Shown in pieces: positions 15,463-23,796 of a stretch of DNA of 64,000 bases. Within the stretch, counting starts at the first letter, position 1, and each line of letters starts with the position of its first letter. The position numbers and the translations under genes were made by a program. Source of the stretch: Hymenobacter norwichensis DSM 15439 (GTDB lineage Bacteria > Bacteroidota > Bacteroidia > Cytophagales > Hymenobacteraceae); assembly GCF_000420705.1 (NCBI RefSeq), contig NZ_ATVL01000011.1:310001-374000 (forward strand), given 5' to 3'. Below the pieces are notes generated by a model. The model was given only the letters and a program-made list of their open reading frames with translations. It had not been told where the DNA came from and searched no databases.

Positions 15463-16614
15463 TCAAGTAGCGGAATCGGTGGCTTGAAACAGTTCCAGGG
15501 TTATTTGGTCGGCCAGCAGCTTGCCTTTGTCGGTGAGTATCAGCACGTCATCAGGGCTGAGCGTGGCCCAGCCGCTTGTTTGCAGATACGTTAAATAATC
15601 TGTCCGCTGGCTCTGCAAATCCACCCCCAAGGTGCTGCGCAGATGGCGTAAGTCGGTGCCGCGGGTAGTACGCAAGCTGGTCATCAGGTACTCGTTGGCC
15701 CGGTCGGTGGGGGAGAGGTGCTCGATGGTGGCCGGCACCTCCTGGCGTTCCAGTACGGCCGTTACGTACTGTGGATTGTTGGCCAGCGTGTACTGCCGAC
15801 TCTCGCCATTAAACGAGTGCGCGCTCGGCCCCAGGCCCAGATACGGCACCCCACGCCAGTACGCCGAGTTATGGCGCGACTCACGACCGGGCTGGCTGAA
15901 GTTGCTGATTTCGTATTGCTGGTAGCTATGGCGTGCAATTTCTGCAAGCAGCATCTCGAACTGTCCGGCCACAAACTCGTCGGGCGGGGGCCGGAAGGTG
16001 CCTTTCTTCAGCTGCCGCCCAAACACTGTATCGGGCTCAATAGTAAGCGCGTAGCACGAGAGGTGCGGCACCTGCAAAGCAAACGCCTGCGCCAAATCCT
16101 GCTCCCAGATGCGGTGGTCGGGAGCCGGTACGCCGTAAATCAGATCGATGGAAATATTCTCGAAGCCTGCGGCTTGCGCCAGCCGCACTGCTGCTGTCGA
16201 TTCGGGCGCCGAGTGGGCTCGGTTCATCAGCCGCAAGTGTGGTTCGTGGAAGCTTTGGAGCCCGATACTGAGCCGATTAATGGGGGAAGCGGCCAACTCT
16301 TGTACTTTGCTGGCTGTCAGGTCGTCGGGGTTGGCTTCCAGCGTTATTTCAGCGTCGGCAGCCACCCTGAAATAACGATGAATGGCCTCGAAAATCTGGT
16401 TCAGTTCCGCCCCCGTCAGCAACGACGGCGTACCGCCTCCGAAGTAGATGGTTTCCAGCGTGGCTTGCGGCCCCAGGTAGTTGGCCCGCAAGGCTAGCTC
16501 CTGGGTTATGGCTTCCACCAGGCGGCTTTTCAGCGCCATAGAAGTGCTGAAGTGAAAGTCGCAGTAGTGACAGGCCTGCTTGCAAAAGGGAATGTGGAGG
16601 TAAAGACCGGGCAC
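15463..16614 (-). CDS. hemW: Radical SAM heme chaperone HemW
   Basis: A 383-residue HemW (formerly called coproporphyrinogen III oxidase-like). The radical-SAM cluster cysteines are C11, C15 and C18 in FCKQACHYCDF. GGGTPS binds SAM, and the C-terminal HemN-like domain starts near residue 300 (NEYLMTSLRTTRGTDL). It lacks the extra N-terminal part that true HemN has, which supports the chaperone assignment. It inserts heme into membrane respiratory proteins. It stands alone on its strand, divergent from the BamA-like gene. Confidence 0.93.
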   Translation of the reverse strand: MPGLYLHIPFCKQACHYCDFHFSTSMALKSRLVEAITQELALRANYLGPQATLETIYFGGGTPSLLTGAELNQIFEAIHRYFRVAADAEITLEANPDDLTASKVQELAASPINRLSIGLQSFHEPHLRLMNRAHSAPESTAAVRLAQAAGFENISIDLIYGVPAPDHRIWEQDLAQAFALQVPHLSCYALTIEPDTVFGRQLKKGTFRPPPDEFVAGQFEMLLAEIARHSYQQYEISNFSQPGRESRHNSAYWRGVPYLGLGPSAHSFNGESRQYTLANNPQYVTAVLERQEVPATIEHLSPTDRANEYLMTSLRTTRGTDLRHLRSTLGVDLQSQRTDYLTYLQTSGWATLSPDDVLILTDKGKLLADQITLELFQATDSAT

Positions 16615-16729
16615 CTAGTAGTGGTAATAAAAAACAAGTGACGCGCTAAAGCTCACCGAAATCGAAGTAAGCCTTCCTGAAAAGTATCTTTAGGAAATTA
16701 AAAGTTCGTTTTCGCGTTTGTGTTCCCAA

Positions 16730-18631
16730 ATGTACGCTCGCCTCGCTGCTTACTGGTTGTTGGTGCTGCTACTCAGCGGTAGTCTGCGTCCGGCGTGCGC
16801 CCAAACGGCCCCGCCGCTCAACTTGAACTTGCCGCCTCAGCAGACGCCCACCGTACCCGATTCCAGCCGTGCCCGCACCTCGGCTGATTCTGGACGGTTA
16901 GCCGTGCCACGACCTGCCCCTGGACGCCCACTGCCCGTTCGTCGTCCGCGCACACTGATACTGCAAACCGAAGCCGCCGACCAGCCGCTGTTGCGACACT
17001 ACCGCGTGAAAACCAGTCTGGCCGATTCGTTGACCGTGCTGCGGGAGGTGCGGGAGTTGGTGCTGGCCTTGCAGGGCGAATCCTACCTTACCGCCTCCGC
17101 CGACGAAATGCGCTGGCGCCACGACACGGTAAGGGTGCAGCTCTACGTGGGGGAGAAGTTTCGGTGGGCCCGGTTACGCAACGGCAACCTGGGCGACGGC
17201 CTGCTGACTCGCGCTGGCTACCGCGAAAAACTCTACCGCGGCCAGCCGTTTCAGCCGCAGGAGTGGAGCCGCTTACAGGAGCGTATTTTGGGGGAAGCTG
17301 AAAACCAGGGCTTCCCATTCGCCATCGTCCGGCTGGATTCGGCGCAGTTGCGCGGTGCTGATATCGAAGGCCGGGTGCTGCTGGAACGGGGCCCGCTCAT
17401 CGTGTTCGACTCGTTGCAAATTGTCGGTAGCACGAAGGTCCGCAAACGGTTTCTAACCAAATATTTACAGCTCTTTCCTGAGCAGTCGTTCAGCCAGCAG
17501 CGAGTGGAGGAAGCCGCCCGCCGCCTGCGCCAGCTACCCTACCTGCAACTCAAAGCCGAGCCCGAGGTGCGTTTTGCCAAAGGTCGGGCGCGGGTGTATC
17601 TGCTGCTCGAAGACCGCACCGCCAACCAGTTTGATGCCATTGTGGGCATTCTGCCCAATCCCACGCCCGGCATCGGGCAAAAGCGCGTGCAGGTTACCGG
17701 CGACGTAACCATTGCGTTGCGCAACATCAAAGGTGGTGGCAAGGGCTTAGGGTTGCAATGGCGCAAAGTGGATTTGAACTCGCAGCAGCTCGACGCTCAG
17801 TACACGCACCCCACGTTTTTTGGCACGCCTCTGGAGCTGGGAGGCAGCTTCAACCTCTACCGCCAGTCCGACCCGGTGAATGCCTTCCAGACGCTTCGGC
17901 CCCGTCTTCAGCTCACTTACCCCACGGCGCGGGCTGGCCGCGTCAGCTTCTTCACGGAGTGGCGTAGCTCCCGCCTGCTGGCCGTCGATAGCCAGGCTAC
18001 CGCCCTGCCCGCCAACCTTGATACCCGCTTCACCTCCTACGGCCTCGACTACACTTGGACCACCCTCGACGATGCGTATTTCCCGCGCCAAGGAATACTG
18101 GCCAACGGGCAGGCTTCGGTAGGTAGCAAAATCATCAGTCGAAATTCGCAACTGAAAGCAGAACTGTACCAGGACCTGCCGCTCCGCACCACGCAGGTCA
18201 GCGCTAGCACCCGCTTGGAGCGCTACACCCGTATCGGGCGTGGGGGGGTGCTGCTGACGCGCCTGCGTGGGGAAGCCCTCTTCAACCGGCGTCTGTTCCT
18301 CAACGACCTGTTTCGGGTAGGCGGCTTGGCTACGTTGCGAGGCTTCAACGAGCTGAATTTCTACGCCAGCCAGTATGCTGTTGGCACTGCCGAGTTCCGG
18401 CAGTTCACGGGGCCCGATGCCTACGTTTTTGCCTTCGTGGACCAAGGCTACCTGCGTCAAGACATCCTCACGCAGGTCGGCGAAAACTCTCCCACAGGGG
18501 TTGGCGCGGGGCTCAGCTTCCGCACTGGGGCCGGCCAGTTTCAATTCGTGTACGCCCTCGGCCGCGACAATCAGCAGAAACTGGCTCTCAACTCCGGCAA
18601 GATTCACTTCGGTATCACCAGCCGTTTTTAG
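16730..18631 (+). CDS. BamA/TamA-family outer-membrane protein (Omp85)
   Basis: From the ATG at 16730 (a TTG four codons earlier is less likely) this is 633 residues. The signal peptide is about 1-27 (ending ACAQ), then a Pro/Arg-rich linker, POTRA-like repeats (about 85-300, e.g. RGPLIVFDSLQIVGSTKVRKRFL...), and a C-terminal 16-strand-type barrel with RGFNELNFYAS and FVDQGYL. It ends in KIHFGITSRF, whose final aromatic is the usual beta-signal. It is shorter than BamA (about 800 residues), more like TamA or other Omp85 proteins, and may help insert or export proteins. Confidence 0.88.
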   Translation: MYARLAAYWLLVLLLSGSLRPACAQTAPPLNLNLPPQQTPTVPDSSRARTSADSGRLAVPRPAPGRPLPVRRPRTLILQTEAADQPLLRHYRVKTSLADSLTVLREVRELVLALQGESYLTASADEMRWRHDTVRVQLYVGEKFRWARLRNGNLGDGLLTRAGYREKLYRGQPFQPQEWSRLQERILGEAENQGFPFAIVRLDSAQLRGADIEGRVLLERGPLIVFDSLQIVGSTKVRKRFLTKYLQLFPEQSFSQQRVEEAARRLRQLPYLQLKAEPEVRFAKGRARVYLLLEDRTANQFDAIVGILPNPTPGIGQKRVQVTGDVTIALRNIKGGGKGLGLQWRKVDLNSQQLDAQYTHPTFFGTPLELGGSFNLYRQSDPVNAFQTLRPRLQLTYPTARAGRVSFFTEWRSSRLLAVDSQATALPANLDTRFTSYGLDYTWTTLDDAYFPRQGILANGQASVGSKIISRNSQLKAELYQDLPLRTTQVSASTRLERYTRIGRGGVLLTRLRGEALFNRRLFLNDLFRVGGLATLRGFNELNFYASQYAVGTAEFRQFTGPDAYVFAFVDQGYLRQDILTQVGENSPTGVGAGLSFRTGAGQFQFVYALGRDNQQKLALNSGKIHFGITSRF

Positions 18632-18777
18632 CACAAGGCGAACTTTTAGGAGCACGCTTGCCTGTCAAGTCGAAAAAAAAGCCGCTGACTATCAGCAACA
18701 AAGCGATGTGAATAGCTTATTTTATGCGGTGGTATGGCTTTTGTCAGAAAGGCTCGTACATTTGCAGAACCAAACAG

Positions 18778-18850
<73 letters not shown>

Positions 18851-18853
18851 CCT

Positions 18854-18893
18854 AAAAGGGCGTTTCCAATCCGGAAACGCCCTTTTCTTTTTT
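18854..18893 (+). terminator. Terminator of tRNA-fMet
   Basis: AAAAGGGCGTTTCC pairs with GGAAACGCCCTTTT around a 5-nt loop, followed by T-rich sequence. It lies 3 nt after the tRNA. Confidence 0.85.
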
Positions 18894-18930
18894 GCTGTCA
18901 ACTTGAAAGCAGTTTTCCTGGCCACTTGCC

Positions 18931-20226
18931 TTATGGCGTAGCTTCGGCTGGGGCCTGCCAAGCCCGCAATTCCTTCAGAGCTTCCTGGGTCTGGCGGATG
19001 GTGGCCGCCTTTTTCTCGTCCTGGTCGATAGGCTGCTTGGGTGGGCTGTCGGTGAAGAAGCTCAGGATGCTCTTCTGCAATGTGGGTGTCATGCCCGGAA
19101 ATTGCTTTTCGTGAAGCTTGCGCACCAGTTCACCGTACGTCTCGTCGGCTAGGGCATACTCCCCGAGTTTGGTATCGAGGCCGGTGTCAAAGTCATAGTT
19201 GGGCAGGGGCGGCGGATTGCCGGTGGCTGACTGGCTGGTTTTCTTCAGGATGGTACCGTAGTCGTTGAGTACCCGCTGGAAGCTCTGCTTGAAAAACTTC
19301 TGGGCTTCAGGGGTTGGGAGCTTGAACGCAAACGGCTTCAAGGGGCCAGCCTTAGGCAGCACACTCACCGCCTTCGACATCACCTTAGACCCAAAGCCGG
19401 GCTTGTCGAAGCGAGCCGTACCAAACTCCTTACGGTACCGTTGCGGACTGATCCGATACACATAGTCGCGGCGGCGGGCTCGGGCATCAAGTTTTTTGAT
19501 TTCCCTGCGGTTGGCATGCCAAGCCGCCCGGGAGGCCGTTGGGATAAGTTGCATCACGGAAAAGCGGTAGGCACTAACGCTCAGGTCCACGTTGAACACA
19601 ATCTGCCCCAGATCCAGGCCGTAGGTTCGCTGGAAAGCCCGCTCCAGTAGATCTTTATCTACCTGAAAGCCAATGAAATCGTGGTAGCCATCGGAACGGT
19701 AGCGCCCGGCGGCCAACTGTACCACATCGAAGGCAAACTCCAGTTGGTTGTGTTGCACGGGAGCTTCTTCGTACGTAATACGGTTGCCAAACTTCGTGCG
19801 CAGTTCCGGATAAACTGACGGCATAGCCAAGTTCGTGCCCTCGGAATGTCCCCGTATATCAGCCACGTAGTGCGAAAGAGCACCTAAGGCAAAGGCGTAC
19901 TCGTTCCGGTCGTTGGCTTCAGCCAGGATGTTCTCTACGAAGTCGCCACTACGGACGTAATGCGTAAGGTTGGAAAATAGGCTGGAGCCAAACGGGTAAT
20001 AGCCGATGTCCTGAATAATAGAGCCGCCGTAGGCGTATGATTTGGCTGCAATCAGCTCGTCTCGCGTAGCGCCGGGGTAGCGCTTTTCCAGCAGAGGTAT
20101 TAGGTTGCGCCGCCAGGCAGAGTCGATGATGGCTTGGTGCGTAAGCACGGAATAGCCCGCTGCACTTTGCGGGAAAAAGCTGGCTAACAAAAGGATAACG
20201 CCAGCCCAAAAGGGAAAAACACGCAT
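18931..20226 (-). CDS. Secreted zinc-dependent phospholipase C-like protein
   Basis: From the ATG at 20226, 431 residues with a signal peptide (VFPFWAGVILLLASFFPQSAAG). The conserved domain covers about residues 25-190: THQAIID, a later LTHYVRSGDF, and HYVADIRGHSEGTNLA carry the His/Asp zinc-ligand pattern of the bacterial phospholipase C/P1-nuclease-like fold. The remaining 240 residues are helical and basic, with no recognised domain. It probably acts on the cell surface or in the periplasm; the lipid substrate is unproven. It converges on tRNA-fMet. Confidence 0.8.
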   Translation of the reverse strand: MRVFPFWAGVILLLASFFPQSAAGYSVLTHQAIIDSAWRRNLIPLLEKRYPGATRDELIAAKSYAYGGSIIQDIGYYPFGSSLFSNLTHYVRSGDFVENILAEANDRNEYAFALGALSHYVADIRGHSEGTNLAMPSVYPELRTKFGNRITYEEAPVQHNQLEFAFDVVQLAAGRYRSDGYHDFIGFQVDKDLLERAFQRTYGLDLGQIVFNVDLSVSAYRFSVMQLIPTASRAAWHANRREIKKLDARARRRDYVYRISPQRYRKEFGTARFDKPGFGSKVMSKAVSVLPKAGPLKPFAFKLPTPEAQKFFKQSFQRVLNDYGTILKKTSQSATGNPPPLPNYDFDTGLDTKLGEYALADETYGELVRKLHEKQFPGMTPTLQKSILSFFTDSPPKQPIDQDEKKAATIRQTQEALKELRAWQAPAEATP

Positions 20227-20340
20227 GTAATGAAGTCGGGTGCTGAATAGGCAAACCCGGCACTGCGTACGCGCGGAAGGGAGCTGTTGTTTAGTTTGCG
20301 AACTGGCCATGGAAAGGCTGCAGCAACTGAAAACCAACAA

Positions 20341-20372
20341 AAAAGCCTCTCAGAATAATCTGAGAGGCTTTT
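20341..20372 (-). terminator. Terminator of tRNA-Phe
   Basis: AAAAGCCTCTCAGA (20341-20354) pairs perfectly with 20359-20372 around ATAA. It sits directly 3' of the minus-strand tRNA-Phe. Confidence 0.85.
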
Positions 20373-20374
20373 CG

Positions 20375-20447
<73 letters not shown>

Positions 20448-20489
20448 AGCTCTTGGTATCCTCAGTGGCGTTTTAGCCGTTGAGGAGCA

Positions 20490-20520
20490 CAAAAGTAGTA
20501 AACCAAAATCAACCTGCAAC
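20490..20520 (-). promoter_or_regulatory. Promoter of tRNA-Phe
   Basis: On the minus strand, GTTG at 20520-20517, a 19-nt spacer, then TACTTTTG at 20497-20490. This matches the Bacteroidota -33/-7 pattern and lies about 42 nt before the tRNA. Confidence 0.65.
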
Positions 20521-20612
20521 ACTTATTTAAAAAATCTTTCTCTGGCGAAAGCTGTAATTTGTTATGCATACCGAGTATATTTCGGCCTGAACCCCAACTC
20601 AACTTCCCTTCC

Positions 20613-22016
20613 GTGCATTTCTCCATCCAAAACTTTCTTTTCCTGCTGGTCGCAATAGCGGGCTTTGGCCTGTTTGCCTGGCAGGCCCGGAAAATCCGCG
20701 CAAACATACTCGTTGGGCGCGACCGGGACATGAGTGGCAACGTGAGTGAGCGGCTCAACAAAACGTTGCTCGTGGCTTTCGGGCAATCCAAAATGTTCAA
20801 GCGCCTCACGCCGGCTTTCCTGCATCTGATTGTGTACGTGGGGTTTCTGGTGATAAATGTAGAGGTAATTGAGATTATGGTGGACGGCCTGTTCGGTACG
20901 CACCGGTTCTTGCAATTCCTCGGGCCGCTCTACGACGTGCTGATGGCCACCAACGAAATTCTGGGTGCTTTGGTGATTGTAGCGGTAGTGGCGTTCTGGT
21001 GGCGGCGTAACCGCAAGCCACCTGTGCGCCGCTTCCAAGGTCCGGAGCTACGCATGTGGCCCAAACTCGACGCCAATATCATCCTCTATGTAGAGGTAGT
21101 TCTGATGGTGGCTTTATTCACCATGAACACCGCTGACCTCAAGCTGCACCAACTTCGGGGCGTGGATATGCCGGGTACCTTCCCCATCAGCAACCTGCTG
21201 ACAGGCTTATTTCCAAGCAACGAAGCTGCGCTGCATGTGCTGGAGCGTGTGGGCTGGTGGGCGCATATTGTGGGCATTCTGTGCTTTCTGAACTACCTGC
21301 CTAGCTCCAAGCACTTCCACATCATCATGGCTTTCCCGAATGTATACTACTCCCGACTGGTGCCCCAGGGGCAGTTTTCCAATGTGGAGAGCATTACTCA
21401 CGAGGTGAAAGCCATGATGGACCCCAGCTACCAAGTACCCGCGCCGCCCACCGCTCCCGATGGTTCGGTGCTGGCGCCCACACCTTTCGGGGCCAAGGAT
21501 GTGGATGATTTGGCTTGGACCAACCTGTTGAATGCTTATTCCTGCACTGAGTGTGGGCGCTGCACTTCGGTTTGCCCCGCCAACATCACTGGTAAGCTGC
21601 TCTCCCCGCGCAAAATCATCATGGACACCCGCGACCGGGTGGAAGAGAAGTACAACTCGCCGCTGATTTTCAACCCTAGCCTCTACGGTGCGGAAGCCAA
21701 GCACGACCCTCAGGAAACGCTCGATAAGGAAAACCACACGCTGCTGCGCGGCTACGTGACGCCCGAGGAACTGTGGGCTTGCACTACTTGCAATGCCTGC
21801 GTGGAAGCCTGCCCTGTGAACATCAATCCGCTGGAAAGCATTATTGAGATGCGCCGTTTTCTGGTACTGGAGGAATCGGCGGCGCCCAATTCGTTGAACG
21901 TCATGTTCAGCAACATTGAAAACAACGGCGCTCCTTGGGCCTTCTCGCCCTCCGACCGGTTCAACTGGGCCGACGATCTGTACGTGGCAGACAAGGAAAC
22001 AGTGGTTAGAAGCTAG
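20613..22016 (+). CDS. Membrane-bound 4Fe-4S oxidoreductase subunit (heterodisulfide reductase C/E-like)
   Basis: Read from the GTG at 20613, 467 residues. The N-terminal half has about five membrane spans (FLFLLVAIAGFGLFAW, FLHLIVYVGFLVINVE, GALVIVAVVAFWW, ILYVEVVLMVALFTM, AHIVGILCFLNYL), reminiscent of NarI-type cytochrome b modules. The C-terminal half carries two 4Fe-4S motifs, CTECGRCTSVCPANI and CTTCNACVEACPVNI. Such proteins pass electrons between membrane quinone or heme and soluble partners. The next gene encodes the matching CCG-domain subunit, so the two probably form one complex. A TTG 18 codons upstream is an alternative start. Confidence 0.85.
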   Translation: MHFSIQNFLFLLVAIAGFGLFAWQARKIRANILVGRDRDMSGNVSERLNKTLLVAFGQSKMFKRLTPAFLHLIVYVGFLVINVEVIEIMVDGLFGTHRFLQFLGPLYDVLMATNEILGALVIVAVVAFWWRRNRKPPVRRFQGPELRMWPKLDANIILYVEVVLMVALFTMNTADLKLHQLRGVDMPGTFPISNLLTGLFPSNEAALHVLERVGWWAHIVGILCFLNYLPSSKHFHIIMAFPNVYYSRLVPQGQFSNVESITHEVKAMMDPSYQVPAPPTAPDGSVLAPTPFGAKDVDDLAWTNLLNAYSCTECGRCTSVCPANITGKLLSPRKIIMDTRDRVEEKYNSPLIFNPSLYGAEAKHDPQETLDKENHTLLRGYVTPEELWACTTCNACVEACPVNINPLESIIEMRRFLVLEESAAPNSLNVMFSNIENNGAPWAFSPSDRFNWADDLYVADKETVVRS

Positions 22017-22123
22017 GGGCTAGAATTCGTTATTGCTTCCAGTCAATGGCTTATAGTACTTACTTCTTTCGTAATAAATCGTCTCAAAGCTGGTGGTAGC
22101 CATTCGGGCTCCTAGCTTCTAAC
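22005..22123. repeat. Stop-to-start inverted repeat (element D)
   Basis: Arms 22005-22026 and 22102-22123 match at 19 of 22 positions, built from an AGAAGCTAGG word. The left arm overlaps the last codons and the TAG stop of the 4Fe-4S gene. The right arm ends 13 nt before the next ATG. Confidence 0.75.
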
Positions 22124-22136
22124 TCCTAGCTTTTCC

Positions 22137-23027
22137 ATGGAAAAACGACAAATAACCGTTCCGCTGATGGCCGACCTCGCTGCCCAAGGCGAGACGCCTG
22201 AAATTCTGTTTTGGGTGGGCTGCGCCGGCGCTTTCGACGACCGGTATAAGCGGGTGACTCGCGCCTTTGTGCGGATTTTGGAGCACGTAGGCGTGAAATA
22301 CGCTGTACTGGGTATGGAAGAATCCTGCACCGGCGACCCAGCTAAGCGTGCGGGCAACGAGTTTCTGTTTCAGATGCAGGCGGCTACCAACATTGCTACC
22401 CTTAATGGCTATGGCATCAAGAAGGTGGTAACAGCCTGCCCGCACTGCTTCAATACCATCAAAAACGAGTATCCGGCGCTGGGCGGCGAATACGAAGTGC
22501 TGCACCACAGCTCCTTTTTGCAGCAGCTCATCAACGAAGGCCGGGTGAAAGTGGAAGGCGGTGAATCGTACAAAGGCCGCCGCATCACATTCCATGATTC
22601 CTGCTACTTGGGCCGCGCCAATGACATCTACGAAGCTCCGCGCGCGGTGCTGGAGGCCCTGGACGCCGACCTTGTGGAAATGAAACGTAGCAAAGCCAAC
22701 GGCCTGTGTTGCGGCGCGGGCGGTGCCCAAATGTGGAAAGAGCCCGAGCCCGGCAAGAAGGACGTGAACATTGAGCGCACCGAAGAAGCCTTAGCTACGC
22801 TAGACGGCAACGCCGCTGCGCTGGCCAGCCTCTACGGGGTGGAAAGTGGCAACCAAGGCGCAACGCCCGCCCCGAAGGCCAATAGCCAAGGCAGCATTAT
22901 TGCGGTAGGTTGCCCTTTCTGCATGACTATGATGAGCGACGGTGTGAAAAATAAAGAGCGCGAAAACAACGTGCAAGTCTTTGACCTAGCCGAGTTAGTG
23001 GCCTCTGCCGAAGGGCTGAACGCATAA
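22137..23027 (+). CDS. CCG-domain iron-sulfur protein (HdrB-like)
   Basis: 296 residues with two cysteine-rich CCG-type domains: VGCAGAFDDRYKRVTRAF...CTGDPAKRAG with HSSFL, and the C-terminal DSCYLGRANDIYEAPR, CCGAGGAQMW and GCPFCMTMMSDGVK. In heterodisulfide reductase B and related subunits these bind a special 4Fe-4S cluster. Together with the upstream membrane 4Fe-4S protein it makes a split HdrDE/LutA-like electron-transfer pair; the terminal acceptor is unknown. Soluble, cytosolic. Confidence 0.87.
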   Translation: MEKRQITVPLMADLAAQGETPEILFWVGCAGAFDDRYKRVTRAFVRILEHVGVKYAVLGMEESCTGDPAKRAGNEFLFQMQAATNIATLNGYGIKKVVTACPHCFNTIKNEYPALGGEYEVLHHSSFLQQLINEGRVKVEGGESYKGRRITFHDSCYLGRANDIYEAPRAVLEALDADLVEMKRSKANGLCCGAGGAQMWKEPEPGKKDVNIERTEEALATLDGNAAALASLYGVESGNQGATPAPKANSQGSIIAVGCPFCMTMMSDGVKNKERENNVQVFDLAELVASAEGLNA

Positions 23028-23086
23028 GCAACCCTTACTAGCTGCCTCTGTACAGTAAATAGCAGATTTTCTATCGTTTAAATCAG

Positions 23087-23125
23087 GCAACCCCGTCGGA
23101 ACTTACCGGCGGGGTTGTTCTTTTG
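23087..23125 (+). terminator. Intrinsic terminator
   Basis: AACCCCGTCGG pairs with CCGGCGGGGTT (one wobble) around a 6-nt loop, followed by a T-rich run. Confidence 0.75.
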
Positions 23126-23197
23126 TAAGAAAATAAATCATCCTGCTTAGTCGTTACTGCTAGACCAAGCAGATTCTCCAGCATTCTAGTATCTGTC

Positions 23198-23683
23198 ATG
23201 TACGTTCCTTTCAATCAGCTCCCCAACTCAGCCCGCATCTGGATTTATCAGGCCGACCGGCCTCTAACTGAGGCCGAAATAGCCACCGTGCAGCCCGCTT
23301 TGCAGCACTTTGCTACCGAGTGGACCAGCCACGGCCGGTCGTTGCAGGCTTCCGCCGAGATTCTGCATCACCAGTTTCTGGTTATCGGGCTAGATGAGGC
23401 AGTGGCCGATGCCAGTGGCTGTTCCATTGATGCCTCAGTGCGGTTTGTGCGGGCAGTAGAAGATGCGCTGAACGTGTCGTTGCTGGAAAAGTCGCGCCTA
23501 GCTTTCTTGGTAGATGGGCAGGTGGAACTGCTAGACCGGCGGGAGTTGAAAGCTGCTGTAGCCGCGGGTCAGCTGGTTTCCGATACGCCCTATTTCGATG
23601 CTACCGTGGCCCGAAAAGACGGTTTACAAAACTCGTTTCCTACGGCGGCTAGCCGTACCTGGTTGGCTCGATACTTTCACTAA
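23198..23683 (+). CDS. Conserved hypothetical protein (Bacteroidota family)
   Basis: 161 residues, soluble, no signal peptide. The N-terminus (YVPFNQLPNSARIWIYQADRP) and a mid segment resemble a conserved Bacteroidota family that is often labelled an ABC-transporter ATPase, but no Walker motif exists here and that label is not supported. The sequence alternates helices and strands (EILHHQFLVIGLDEA, RLAFLVDGQVELLDRREL) and ends TWLARYFH. It has its own terminator upstream and lies 113 nt before the PorE-like gene. Confidence 0.75.
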   Translation: MYVPFNQLPNSARIWIYQADRPLTEAEIATVQPALQHFATEWTSHGRSLQASAEILHHQFLVIGLDEAVADASGCSIDASVRFVRAVEDALNVSLLEKSRLAFLVDGQVELLDRRELKAAVAAGQLVSDTPYFDATVARKDGLQNSFPTAASRTWLARYFH

Positions 23684-23796
23684 GCCGAGGAAAAATTTTG
23701 CTTTCCAAACTATTATCCTGTTCAAACTTAGTATTATTAGGCCTTGAATGGCCTCCTTTCACGATGCCTAGCTTTCACTTCCACCCTTCACCACCT

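Noticed and set aside
17747..18655. 302-codon ORF antisense to the Omp85 gene
   Set aside because: The opposite strand carries an obvious signal peptide, POTRA and barrel features; the antisense ORF has none.
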